DNA of 20,427 bases from a virus, in IMG/VR virus record IMGVR_UViG_3300028045_000136, positions 1 through 20,427 of that record; one strand, 5' to 3'. Of this stretch, positions 1-7,840 are shown one piece after another; within the stretch, counting starts at the first letter, position 1; every line of letters begins with the position of its first letter. The notes under the pieces are model-generated. The model worked only from the letters and a program-made list of their open reading frames with translations, searched no databases and had not been told where the DNA came from. The position numbers were made by a program, and so were the translations under genes.

Positions 1-173
1 CCCAATAACTTTCTCATTATATATTCCTGGTCATTATGTTCATATATCGTTAATCCTTCCATTGATTTGAAATAAGGTAATTGAACATGATCTGATATCT
101 TATCTAATATACGATAATGTTTATCAGACTTATCTATTTCCTCTCTTAATATTTTACGTATTAATCTCTTCAT
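1..173 (-). CDS. Leader-type paralogous repeat protein, 3' part outside window
   Basis: Partial gene: the start is at 173 and the reading frame runs off the left edge after 57 codons. The visible part has the family leader (MKRLIRKILREE) followed by the helical module beginning KSDKHYRILDKIS and ending in the DQEYIMRKLLG stretch. This is almost identical to the N-terminal halves of the genes at 690-1130, 2298-2711 and 9972-10385, so YD-like repeats may follow outside the window, although one sibling (1158-1667) carries an unrelated tail instead. Function unknown. The L-R-E at the end of the leader fits a T4-type prohead protease site (inference). A second, out-of-frame ATG lies 25 bases upstream at 198 because the start region is tandemly duplicated; the ATG at 173 is the one that opens the family reading frame. 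Confidence 0.85.
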   Translation of the reverse strand, partial: MKRLIRKILREEIDKSDKHYRILDKISDHVQLPYFKSMEGLTIYEHNDQEYIMRKLL

Positions 174-209
174 AATTTTTATCTATTAATCTTTTCATAA
201 TTTTTATCT
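160..209. repeat. 25-bp tandem duplication of a gene start
   Basis: Two adjacent 25-base copies (160-184 and 185-209) differ at one base. Each contains the leader of a family gene plus its ATG and first codons on the minus strand. The upstream copy places a decoy ATG at 198 that opens a short frame ending after 14 codons, while the downstream copy starts the true gene at 173. It is either a short slippage duplication or what is left of a family gene that collapsed by recombination between neighbouring copies. Confidence 0.8.
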
Positions 210-680
210 ATGATCCATTATATCACCATCAGAGTCTTCATAATACATATAATTACCCTTACTATCATATTCCCTTTTCTCCCAATAACCCTCAGAAGAT
301 TCATAATATATCTCATTACCATTATCATCATATTCTTGTTTCTCCCAAAAACCATTATGACGTTCATAATATATCTCATTATCCTTATCATCATATTCCC
401 ATTTACTCCACATAACTGAATTTTCCCAATATACCCTATTGTCATTTTCATCATAAATATCCCACCCTGAAAGAAGATTAATATTGATATCATCACCATA
501 TATATTTTTCATTATATATTCCCGATCATCTCTATCGGTTATATCCCAAAATCCACCATTATATTTTTCATACATATTTCTAAAATATGGTGGTTCAATA
601 ATGGAGGATATCTTATCCAAGAATCTATAATATTTATCAGATTTATGTTCCCTAAGTATTCGTTTTATTATTTTTTTCAT
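204..680 (-). CDS. Leader-type paralogous YD-like repeat protein
   Basis: A 158-residue member of the tandem family. The leader is MKKIIKRILREH. It is followed by a divergent helical module (KSDKYYRFLDKIS, then a PPYF and a DREYIMKNIYG segment) and about four YD-like repeats of roughly 21 residues with the pattern YDDxGNEIYYExSxGxWEK. The C-terminus has the family end cap, D-G-D-I-x-D-x-R. No catalytic motif, signal peptide or membrane segment is visible. Repeats rich in Tyr, Trp, Asp and Glu suggest an extended beta structure, but this is not shown. The gap to the upstream gene is 9 bases, so it is co-transcribed with its paralogues. This is the most diverged leader and helical module of the left array. 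Molecular function unknown; packaging into or processing with the capsid is a hypothesis based on the leader. Confidence 0.85.
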   Translation of the reverse strand: MKKIIKRILREHKSDKYYRFLDKISSIIEPPYFRNMYEKYNGGFWDITDRDDREYIMKNIYGDDININLLSGWDIYDENDNRVYWENSVMWSKWEYDDKDNEIYYERHNGFWEKQEYDDNGNEIYYESSEGYWEKREYDSKGNYMYYEDSDGDIMDHR

Positions 681-689
681 AATTTTTTA

Positions 690-1130
690 TCAACTACTAA
701 ACCATCTATTGTCTCTTATGTCACCATAAGAATTTTCCATATATATCTCATTATTATATTCATCATATTCATATTTATACCAATTACCCCTAATATCTTC
801 AAAGTATGTCATATCACCATTTTCATTATATTCCCGTCTTAACCAAAAACCATCATAATCTTCAGAATATATCTCATTACCATATTCATCATTAATAAAT
901 TTTTTTACTCTGTGGGTACTATTGAGGTTAATTGGTGGGACACTAATTCTTATATTACCCAATAACTTTCTCATTATATATTCCTGGTCATCATGTTCAT
1001 ATATGGTTAATCCTTCCATTGATTCAAAATAAGGTGTTTCCACATAATTAGATATTTTATCTAAGATACGATAATGTTTATCAGATTTATCTATTTCCTC
1101 TCTTAATATTTTACGTATTAATCTTTCCAT
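690..1130 (-). CDS. Leader-type paralogous YD-like repeat protein
   Basis: A 146-residue family member. It has the leader MERLIRKILREE, the standard helical module (KSDKHYRILDKIS through DDQEYIMRKLLGN), a short non-repeat spacer with two prolines (SVPPIN), and about three degenerate YD-like repeats. The end cap D-G/Y-D-I-R-D-N-R is followed by four extra residues ending in Ser-Ser, which the sister copies lack. The N-terminal half is nearly identical to the partial gene at 1-173, while the repeat part has drifted further. The start is set by the conserved leader and lies 27 bases after the stop of the preceding paralogue, the widest spacer in this array. Function unknown. Confidence 0.85.
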   Translation of the reverse strand: MERLIRKILREEIDKSDKHYRILDKISNYVETPYFESMEGLTIYEHDDQEYIMRKLLGNIRISVPPINLNSTHRVKKFINDEYGNEIYSEDYDGFWLRREYNENGDMTYFEDIRGNWYKYEYDEYNNEIYMENSYGDIRDNRWFSS

Positions 1131-1157
1131 AAAGGTTAAATGTTGTATTCTTGTAAA

Positions 1158-1667
1158 TTACCCGTTGATTATATCGTATTTTTTTTTTACCGGAAATCTC
1201 CCAAGGTCAAATAAGTATAAGATATATTCTATTTCTTCTTTTTCAATTTCTGTTAGTTGATTATATTTATACGTATAAAAGTCATCTAAACTAGTCCTAA
1301 CAGTAGGGTCAAAATCATCCATAATATCTATTGCCAGACTATGAAAAACTTCCTCATTAAAATCTTCTTTATTAGTTTTTGTAGGGGTTTCTAAAAAATT
1401 ACTATAAATACCATAATTAATCTCTTCATAATATACGCCACCTGTTGTATTATATATTTTATGAAAAAAATTAATATTAATAATAATATCATCACCTAAT
1501 ATTTTCTTCATTATATATTCTTGGTCATCCTTATCATATATGGTTAAACCTTCCATTGATTCAAAATAAGGTATTTCTACATGATCTGAAATCTTATCTA
1601 AGATACGATAATGTTTATCAGATTTCTCTATTTCTTCCCTTAATATTTTACATATTAATCTTTTCAT
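1158..1667 (-). CDS. Leader-type paralogue with an unrelated, non-repeat C-terminus
   Basis: A 169-residue protein. Residues 1 to about 58 are the family leader (MKRLICKILREE, with a Cys where siblings have Arg) plus the standard helical module ending in DDQEYIMKKILGDD. From there on it has none of the YD-like repeats. Instead there is a mixed segment (IININFFHKIYNTTGG) and then a predicted helical, acidic tail with motifs such as SLAIDIMDDFDP and LTEIEKEEIEYILYLFDLG. I do not recognise the tail. The same constant front joined to a different tail is seen again at 2718-3284, pointing to module exchange at the end of the helical domain. The stop lies 27 bases before the next gene and the start lies 6 bases after the previous stop. 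Confidence 0.85.
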   Translation of the reverse strand: MKRLICKILREEIEKSDKHYRILDKISDHVEIPYFESMEGLTIYDKDDQEYIMKKILGDDIIININFFHKIYNTTGGVYYEEINYGIYSNFLETPTKTNKEDFNEEVFHSLAIDIMDDFDPTVRTSLDDFYTYKYNQLTEIEKEEIEYILYLFDLGRFPVKKKYDIING

Positions 1668-1673
1668 AATTTT

Positions 1674-2291
1674 TTATCTATTATCTTCTATATAACCATC
1701 AGAACCTTCATAATATATTCTATTACCCTTATCATCATATTTTTGTATCTCCCATTCACCACGATTATCTTCCCAATATATTATATTACCATTATCATCA
1801 TATTCATATTTTTCCCAATAACTATAACTATCATCATCACCATCCACCACAAATATCACATTACCCTTATCATCATATAAAACTCTTTCATATATCCCAT
1901 ATTTATCTCTCGTAATACTTTCTTTATTTAAATGTTCTGTTGTATACCATGTACCCCTAGAATCTTCATGATATATCTTTTTACCGTTATTATCATATAC
2001 CATTAATATATTACCAACATATTCCCACTCAATATCTTTATTACCATATATCTTTTTCAATATAAATCCCTGTTCTTCTTTAGTTATTTCAAGAATATTA
2101 AATATTTTAAAATATGGTGGACTATATTCCTGGAAATATTCGATTAATAATTCCTTTAGATCATAACCTTGACCTTCTGATAGATATTTAACCATCTCAA
2201 TATTTTCTTCCTGACCAGAATTAAGTAGATTAAAGATTTTCTCTTTATATTCAAATTGTTCCCTTAGTATTTTACGTATTAATCTTTTCAT
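1674..2291 (-). CDS. Leader-type paralogous repeat protein with alternative helical module
   Basis: A 205-residue protein. The leader MKRLIRKILREQ is followed by the second type of helical module in this family (FEYKEKIFNLLNSG, IEMVKYLSEGQGYDLKELL), about residues 13-56. The rest has a PPYFKIFNIL segment resembling the PYF part of the standard module, an EEQGFILKKIYGN stretch equivalent to DQEYIMRKILGN, and then four or more YD-like repeats, one of them badly degenerate. It ends with the family cap D-G-Y-I-E-D-N-R. The first 160 or so bases are nearly identical to the 5' end of the gene at 2718-3284, indicating recent duplication or gene conversion. Function unknown. Spacing of 6 bases on each side indicates a single transcript. 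Confidence 0.85.
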   Translation of the reverse strand: MKRLIRKILREQFEYKEKIFNLLNSGQEENIEMVKYLSEGQGYDLKELLIEYFQEYSPPYFKIFNILEITKEEQGFILKKIYGNKDIEWEYVGNILMVYDNNGKKIYHEDSRGTWYTTEHLNKESITRDKYGIYERVLYDDKGNVIFVVDGDDDSYSYWEKYEYDDNGNIIYWEDNRGEWEIQKYDDKGNRIYYEGSDGYIEDNR

Positions 2292-2297
2292 AATTTT

Positions 2298-2711
2298 TTA
2301 TCTATAATCTATAATTCTACCATCAGAACCTTCATAATATATCCAACCTTTTAAATTTTCATCGTATTCATATTTCCTCCATCCTTCAGAATTTTCATAA
2401 TATATTATATTACCCTTATCATCATATTCCCATTTATTCCAATAACCTTCAGAATCTTCATAATATATCTCATTACCATTATCATCATAAATATATTTAT
2501 CCCAACCACCATTAGATTCTTCAATATATATTTCATTACCCAATATCTTTCTCATTATATATTCTTGGTCATCCTCATCATCTATGGTTAATCCTTCCAT
2601 ACTTTCAAAATAAGGTAATTGAACATGTTCTGATATCTTATCTAATATACGATAATGTCTATCAGATTTCTCTATTTCCTCTCTTAATATTTTACGTATT
2701 AATCTTTTCAT
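2298..2711 (-). CDS. Leader-type paralogous YD-like repeat protein
   Basis: A 137-residue protein and the clearest example of the family architecture. It has the leader MKRLIRKILREE, a standard helical module to DDQEYIMRKILGN (about residues 13-58), about four YD-like repeats, and the end cap D-G-R-I-I-D-Y-R. The third repeat is short, with a deleted residue after the Trp. It is flanked by 6-base spacers, so the preceding stop codon forms part of the A-rich leader of this gene. Closest relatives in the window are 9972-10385 (same length, other side of the terminase) and the partial gene at 1-173. Function unknown; packaging or processing with the capsid is inferred from the leader only. Confidence 0.87.
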   Translation of the reverse strand: MKRLIRKILREEIEKSDRHYRILDKISEHVQLPYFESMEGLTIDDEDDQEYIMRKILGNEIYIEESNGGWDKYIYDDNGNEIYYEDSEGYWNKWEYDDKGNIIYYENSEGWRKYEYDENLKGWIYYEGSDGRIIDYR

Positions 2712-2717
2712 GGGTTT

Positions 2718-3284
2718 TTATCCTTGATAATTTCGGGGTAAGGTATTGATTGTATCGTTATGGATTATTTTTACATATCGACTTCCTAAATGTTTTACAA
2801 ATCTCCACGATATTTCATATAATAAGTCATCTATGTTTATAGTGTTAAATAATGAACGAATATAAAAATCTAAATAAATAATATAACTATTTCTATTAAT
2901 ATCCACTTCATTTACTTTTATTTCATTAACCTCTTCTGCCTGATCACATACTTCATTCCTTAAAACATTCCCGGTACACCATGTATATTTTATTTCATCA
3001 AATATGTGGTCTATTATTTTTTCTATAATTTTAAAATTATTTTTACTGAAAATATCTATAATTGTTTCTTTATCCATTTTAAGGGTGTTCATTATTTTAA
3101 AAAAATGAGTTATCTCATATTCCTGGAAATATTCGATTAATAATTCCTTTAGATCATAACCTTGACCTTCTGATAGATATTTAACCATCTCAATAAGACC
3201 CTCGTCACCAGAATTAAGAAGATTAAAGATTTTCTCTTTATATTCAAATTGTTCCCTTAGTATTTTACGTATTAATCTTTTCAT
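2718..3284 (-). CDS. Leader-type paralogue with alternative helical module and unrelated C-terminus
   Basis: A 188-residue protein whose first 54 or so residues (leader MKRLIRKILREQ plus the FEYKEKIFNLLNSG module) nearly match the gene at 1674-2291, but which has no YD-like repeats. Its tail is predicted helical (DKETIIDIFSKNNFKIIEKI) followed by a mixed segment with two Cys and a DINRNSYIIYLDFYIRSLF stretch. I do not recognise the tail. The ATG overlaps the stop of the upstream gene in an ATGA, which suggests coupled translation and ties the array to the portal operon. It is the first gene of the left array and one of two that keep the constant front but carry a new tail. Confidence 0.85.
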   Translation of the reverse strand: MKRLIRKILREQFEYKEKIFNLLNSGDEGLIEMVKYLSEGQGYDLKELLIEYFQEYEITHFFKIMNTLKMDKETIIDIFSKNNFKIIEKIIDHIFDEIKYTWCTGNVLRNEVCDQAEEVNEIKVNEVDINRNSYIIYLDFYIRSLFNTINIDDLLYEISWRFVKHLGSRYVKIIHNDTINTLPRNYQG

Positions 3285-4048
3285 ATAATACTTTGATTTA
3301 AATCATATATTTTTGAAATGTCACTACTATAATTTTCACCATCATAACCCATGTTAAGAAGTTTATCTTTAACTTTTAATAATTTATCTTTTAAATCTAT
3401 ATCATTAGATTCATTTAATTTTTTATCTATAGTTTCAATACATTCTCTCTTTAATTTTTTATAAATCTTTTCCTTTTCATCATCATCACCATTAAGAATT
3501 GTTTTTATTATTTCTTTTTCTGATTCAGAAATATTTGAATACTTTAAATTAAATTTGTTTAACCCTAAATTAAGTAATACACTTGGGGGTAATTCCAACG
3601 ACTCAAATAATGATTCCTCCACTATTTCATTTTTAGTCATCACTTTTACTATAATATCAATACATTCGTTAATCTTATCTATATTAGATGGTGTTTTTTT
3701 AGTGTTAACCAAAAATTCTATATTATTATAAAAAGAATCGTTTACCTTTATAATTTTACTTTCTTTTAATATTTTTGAGAAATATCTATTCCCCCTTTCA
3801 ATTTTTCTTTTATTTAATCTTTTTAATAACGAAATATTTTCTTTTATATATTCCCTCGCCATTAATTCATCATCAAACTTTTTAGTTTGTAAATTTTTAT
3901 AAATTAAATATTGGTCAGATAAGGTTTTATTTTCTTTTAATGTTTTTACAAACTTTGAAAATATTTTTTTACCCCTTTTATTTTTCTTTATTACTGATTC
4001 AAATATTACATAATTAAATGTATCTTTTATATTACCAAAATTTTCCAT
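3281..4048 (-). CDS. Helical, highly charged protein downstream of portal (unknown)
   Basis: A 255-residue, Lys/Glu-rich, almost wholly helical protein with no Cys-based or enzymatic motif. The N-terminus (NYVIFESVIKKN) and the segment FSKFVKTLKEN contain I-x-E and L-x-E triplets, the pattern cut by T4-type prohead proteases. This would suit a core or scaffold-associated protein encoded right after the portal, but the assignment is speculative. It starts 22 bases after the portal stop behind an A-rich leader, and its own stop overlaps the next ATG by four bases. In T4 the genes after the portal encode prohead core proteins and the protease; I see no protease catalytic signature here, so I leave the function open. 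Confidence 0.8.
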   Translation of the reverse strand: MENFGNIKDTFNYVIFESVIKKNKRGKKIFSKFVKTLKENKTLSDQYLIYKNLQTKKFDDELMAREYIKENISLLKRLNKRKIERGNRYFSKILKESKIIKVNDSFYNNIEFLVNTKKTPSNIDKINECIDIIVKVMTKNEIVEESLFESLELPPSVLLNLGLNKFNLKYSNISESEKEIIKTILNGDDDEKEKIYKKLKRECIETIDKKLNESNDIDLKDKLLKVKDKLLNMGYDGENYSSDISKIYDLNQSII

Positions 4049-4070
4049 AGTTTTTTTTATTTTTATATTA

Positions 4071-5948
4071 TTATTTTATTAGATTATCAATTTCTTTTGT
4101 TATGTCTTCTATTTTTTTGTTAACTTTTTTTCTTCCCTCTTCTACCGTTTCTAAATTATAATTATTCTTATCCTCTTTAATACTCTCAGTTAACCTTTTT
4201 AAATAAATACCCTGATACTTCTTAATCTTTTCTTCATACACCCTTTTATTCTGTTCCATTATTAAATTATCCTTTTTATTAGTAGACTCTTCAGTAGGTG
4301 TTGGGATATCTCCACCACCAAAATCCGGTTCAAAACCACCCATGTCTCCACCCATGTCTTCCCCTTCTTCTCCTACTTCAGCCTCTCCGGCACCACTAAT
4401 CAAGGCATCAAAATCACCATATAATTTATCTACCCTGTCAAATATGCCTGTTTTCTTAATAACATTTGCGGTTTGTTCCATCTCAGCAGCAGCCGCCTTC
4501 TCTAATCTCTGTTGTTCTAAATCATTCCTGATTTCTTCCTCAGACATACCCAATATCTCCTTTTTTGCCCTTGTCATAGACATTGCCCCGAAACCATTAC
4601 CCGAATCTGTAACTGCATCTTTATATAACGTAACTTTCATTTGTGTTTGTTCTACTTTTAACATCTCTGATTGTGTAGAGGGGTTATTTAATGTCAATGT
4701 GAAATTCTCTAACTCATCCTCTAAACCTAAGATATATAAATGTACAATTGCGATTTTATTTAGTTCTTGTAACATTGATTGTTGTATCCTATTAATTGTC
4801 CTGGCGAATCTTATATCTTGTAATGCCAAATTTTTCCCCTCACCATTAACTTCCTCAAAACCTAAAAATGGTTTAGGAACTCTAAGTGCAGTAAATAGTT
4901 TCTTTTGAAGATATTGTATATCTGCAATTTCTGATAAATTTGTTGCCCCTGGTAATGTTTCTATTGGACTAGGTGAATTAGGGTCTCTTACTGGTATAAA
5001 ATAATCCTGATCCTGTGCCATTTGATTGTATCTTGTATCAATCTGTCCAGTTTTTTGGTCAATAACAGGACTCTTTTTAAAATTATTTGCGATTTTTTGA
5101 ACATATGATGGGACATCTTGTTCATCAATGTTACCAACAAATATTTTAAATATTCTTCTTTCTGGTGCCCTTGTTACTCTATATATCAACATCGCATCTT
5201 CAGATAGTAATAATTGTTTCCATATTCTTCTTGCCTTTTCTAACATTGATGTTCCATATGGTAATCTTCTATCGTCACCTAATAACCTAAAATGTGCCAC
5301 TTGCCACGCATTAAATTCTATATCCCTTTGACCCCAAACAAATTTTACTGGGTTATGTTTATCTGTTTCTGCGTTCATAGAATTTTCCCCGAAACCTTCA
5401 TTTTCCTTTCTAGTTATTTCTATATTGGGTAACTGTTTAACACTTAAAATACCTTCCTCACTATCTATATTTAGGAAAAGAAAATTATCCCCATATTTAC
5501 AAGTGTTTCTTGTCCACATAGGTAAAGATGTGTGAATATCCAATCTATTAAAAAATAAATCTTCTAATATTCTTCTCACCCTTTTACTTTCTGAAAAAAT
5601 ATTTAACATTTTATTATTAGAATTTAATGTTGTTGATTCTTCCATCATTATATCTAATGCAGCCGCAATTTCCGGGAAAAATTCCATACCTTCAAAATCC
5701 GCATAAGATGCCAACCTTGTTGTTTCGTAATATATTGAATGTTGATATATTTCATTATCAACTTTTTCCCACATATTAGAAAGATATCTATCTTGTTGTC
5801 TTTTTAACTTTTCAAATTCAAATTCTTCTTTTGATTTAGTTTTTAATAATTCTTTATCATTAAAAGAATAAGTAGATTTTTTTTGTCTCTCTTTAACTTC
5901 AGGACCAAATAAGTTATTTAATTGTTGAAATATTGTTTTCTTTGCCAT
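4071..5948 (-). CDS. Portal protein, T4 gp20-like
   Basis: A 625-residue portal subunit, expected to form the dodecameric ring at the capsid vertex through which DNA is packaged. Family signatures include the early helix pair around YYETTRLASYADFEGM and FFPEIAAALDIMMEES, the KYGDNFLFLNI strand region, the YRVTRAPERRIFKIFVGN segment (one of the best-conserved stretches of T4-type portals), and LPGATNLSEIADIQYLQKKL followed by FTALRVPKPFLGF. The last 100 residues or so form a Gly/Asp/Glu-rich linker (EEGEDMGGDMGGFEPDFGGG) and then a charged helical tail, which may be a species-specific extension. The size is a little above that of T4 gp20. The gene follows the terminase directly, with a 55-base gap containing a small inverted repeat. 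Start chosen at the ATG preceded by an A-rich leader. Confidence 0.95.
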   Translation of the reverse strand: MAKKTIFQQLNNLFGPEVKERQKKSTYSFNDKELLKTKSKEEFEFEKLKRQQDRYLSNMWEKVDNEIYQHSIYYETTRLASYADFEGMEFFPEIAAALDIMMEESTTLNSNNKMLNIFSESKRVRRILEDLFFNRLDIHTSLPMWTRNTCKYGDNFLFLNIDSEEGILSVKQLPNIEITRKENEGFGENSMNAETDKHNPVKFVWGQRDIEFNAWQVAHFRLLGDDRRLPYGTSMLEKARRIWKQLLLSEDAMLIYRVTRAPERRIFKIFVGNIDEQDVPSYVQKIANNFKKSPVIDQKTGQIDTRYNQMAQDQDYFIPVRDPNSPSPIETLPGATNLSEIADIQYLQKKLFTALRVPKPFLGFEEVNGEGKNLALQDIRFARTINRIQQSMLQELNKIAIVHLYILGLEDELENFTLTLNNPSTQSEMLKVEQTQMKVTLYKDAVTDSGNGFGAMSMTRAKKEILGMSEEEIRNDLEQQRLEKAAAAEMEQTANVIKKTGIFDRVDKLYGDFDALISGAGEAEVGEEGEDMGGDMGGFEPDFGGGDIPTPTEESTNKKDNLIMEQNKRVYEEKIKKYQGIYLKRLTESIKEDKNNYNLETVEEGRKKVNKKIEDITKEIDNLIK

Positions 5949-5972
5949 ATTTTTTTTAATTTTTTATATTAC

Positions 5973-5991
5973 TATGATAATAAATATCATA
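5973..5991. other. Small inverted repeat between terminase and portal
   Basis: A perfect 7-base stem (TATGATA / TATCATA) with a 5-base loop lies in the 55-base gap between the terminase stop and the portal start. The stem is all AT except for one pair and is not followed by a U run in the minus-strand transcript, so it is not a convincing terminator. It could be an RNA-processing or translation-modulating structure, or chance in such AT-rich DNA. Confidence 0.3.
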
Positions 5992-6003
5992 AAAAAATAA
6001 ATG

Positions 6004-7797
6004 TTATCTCCCACCAAATAACCAGTTATATTCACCATCATCATTGTTACCATTATTAGGTTGTTTAGGGTGATATGTTGGTGTACTACTATAAAAAGGA
6101 CTATTATATTGTCTATTCACTTTATTAACTTTATTGTTTGAAGAAACATTAACCCAACTATCTAACATTGCCTTAGTTTGTTTTTCTACTTGTTCTAATT
6201 TTTTAAATGATGTTTGCACAATAAAAATAGGCATTGCGTATGCCATGATTATATCATCGTGATATCCATTCATATGGTCTGGTCTACCATTTTTATAAAC
6301 AAAAGTTCTTAATTCAGATATAAGTCTTTGTGAACGTATTATTGTTTTGTTTTCTCTAATGTGTTCTTCAAATTCTGAAATCATTTGTAATCTTGTATTC
6401 CCTACATTAAACCCAGGTACTTTATTACCTTGTTTATACACAGTTTTTGCATATTTTTCACTTAATTTTCTACTCTTAGGGTCATCATAATGTAAATATT
6501 TATAATCCATTTCTAATAATTTTAAAACTGTTGCAACACCCATACCACCGGTAATATCAACAATAGTGTATGCATTATAAAGATTACCATATTTATATAC
6601 TATTTCTGCTAAAATATCTGGTGGTAATTTATGTTGAAATTCTGCAACTTGTTCTAAGTTTTGGAAATCTAATATAACTATAGTAGAACTATCTTTCCCA
6701 TCCCCCCTACTAACATCTACACCCATAATATATTTATGACCCTCTTCAGGTTTTTTCCATATCCACATAGATTTTTCAACCTCTGCCATTAATAGAGGTT
6801 CTTCAACATTATTTTTTTCATGAAATGAAATAAATTCATCATCAATCACATTACCTCCTGACCCAATAAAAGAAACATCTAATTCTTGTGCAATTTTTTT
6901 AGGATCACCCATATCCGCAGACATCTCATCATACCAAGGTGATAATGGTTTCCAACCATCATCAACCATAATATCATAATGTTCTATTATGTTTTCATTA
7001 GTTTCATATATCTTACCTTTATATTCCCACCTTAAGGCCCTTCTACCTATAGTCTCACATTTAATATTATTTTCGTTTTCTTTATGCCAATATAACCCTC
7101 GATTGTATCTTATATCGTGATACCATCTCATTTCTATAATATTAAAGTTATTATCTTTTTTTCTTGCCGAATCGTAAGTTTTATAATATAGGGGATCCAT
7201 TCCATTAGGGGTGGAGATTAGTGCGATATTACCACCAGTACCTAAACTTGCCAAGGCGGCACCAAATACTTCATCACCTTTATCAATAAAGGCTGCTTCG
7301 TCCATTATTAAAAAAGTTGGTGTGAAACCCCTTAACGCATCTTTAGATGTGGCTAATGCCCTTATTTCACATTTATTACCTTTTAATAATAAATGACCTT
7401 TGGAATTAACATCTAAGTAGTCAGTACCTTCATTTAGACCCCATACCCAATATGGTATTTGGTCTAAAAACCCCTTTACCTTTTTTAAGAATTCTTGTGC
7501 TAAAGTTTGTTTATTCGCTAATAATAATACTTTGTTAGGGTTTTCTGGGTCACCAAAGGCAGTTTTTACTGCAATGTATGCCGCAGTAGTAGTAGACACC
7601 CCGGCTTGTCTAGGTTTAGTAACTATATTACGATTAAAATTTTCGTAGGCTTTAATAATTTCTTTTTGTTTATAAAATAACTTAAATGGTACATTACCTT
7701 TTTGTGTTAAATCAAAAGTCTTTAAAAAAGTTTCTATCGCAAAAATTGGGTCACCTAAACAACGGGCAAATAATTTTAATTGTTCACTTCTATCCAT
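6004..7797 (-). CDS. Terminase large subunit, T4 gp17-like packaging motor
   Basis: A 597-residue DNA-packaging ATPase/nuclease. The ATPase half shows a Walker A-type loop at residues 61-69 (KPRQAGVST, the R-Q-x-G-x-S/T variant typical of gp17), a Walker B at 163-168 (LIMDEA, with the catalytic Glu) and a coupling motif S-T-P-N-G near 195-199. The RNase H-like nuclease half shows metal-binding acids at about D361 (in GVDVSRGDGKDS), D414 (in TIVDITGGMG) and the H-D-D at 513-515. All motifs are intact and the length is close to T4 gp17, so it should be functional. No small subunit is recognisable, though the acidic gene just upstream occupies that place. The start is an ATG after a TATAAATA-containing leader. 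The enzyme acts at the portal encoded next. Confidence 0.97.
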   Translation of the reverse strand: MDRSEQLKLFARCLGDPIFAIETFLKTFDLTQKGNVPFKLFYKQKEIIKAYENFNRNIVTKPRQAGVSTTTAAYIAVKTAFGDPENPNKVLLLANKQTLAQEFLKKVKGFLDQIPYWVWGLNEGTDYLDVNSKGHLLLKGNKCEIRALATSKDALRGFTPTFLIMDEAAFIDKGDEVFGAALASLGTGGNIALISTPNGMDPLYYKTYDSARKKDNNFNIIEMRWYHDIRYNRGLYWHKENENNIKCETIGRRALRWEYKGKIYETNENIIEHYDIMVDDGWKPLSPWYDEMSADMGDPKKIAQELDVSFIGSGGNVIDDEFISFHEKNNVEEPLLMAEVEKSMWIWKKPEEGHKYIMGVDVSRGDGKDSSTIVILDFQNLEQVAEFQHKLPPDILAEIVYKYGNLYNAYTIVDITGGMGVATVLKLLEMDYKYLHYDDPKSRKLSEKYAKTVYKQGNKVPGFNVGNTRLQMISEFEEHIRENKTIIRSQRLISELRTFVYKNGRPDHMNGYHDDIIMAYAMPIFIVQTSFKKLEQVEKQTKAMLDSWVNVSSNNKVNKVNRQYNSPFYSSTPTYHPKQPNNGNNDDGEYNWLFGGR

Positions 7798-7840
7798 TAT
7801 AATATTTATTTATAAATATTGGATAAAAATAAAATATTGT

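Noticed and set aside
204-3284. The regularly spaced similar segments could suggest a CRISPR array.
   Set aside because: The repeats are coding, vary in sequence and spacing, follow a roughly 21-residue protein period, and have no constant repeat with unique spacers or cas genes.
1158-3284. Variable tails as the product of a diversity-generating retroelement.
   Set aside because: There is no reverse transcriptase, no template repeat and no adenine-biased point variation; tails are wholly different rather than mutated.
4342-4908. Plus-strand open frame of 188 codons opposite the portal gene.
   Set aside because: It lies entirely within the strongly supported portal gene on the other strand and its translation looks like low-complexity Ser/Leu/Ile antisense sequence.
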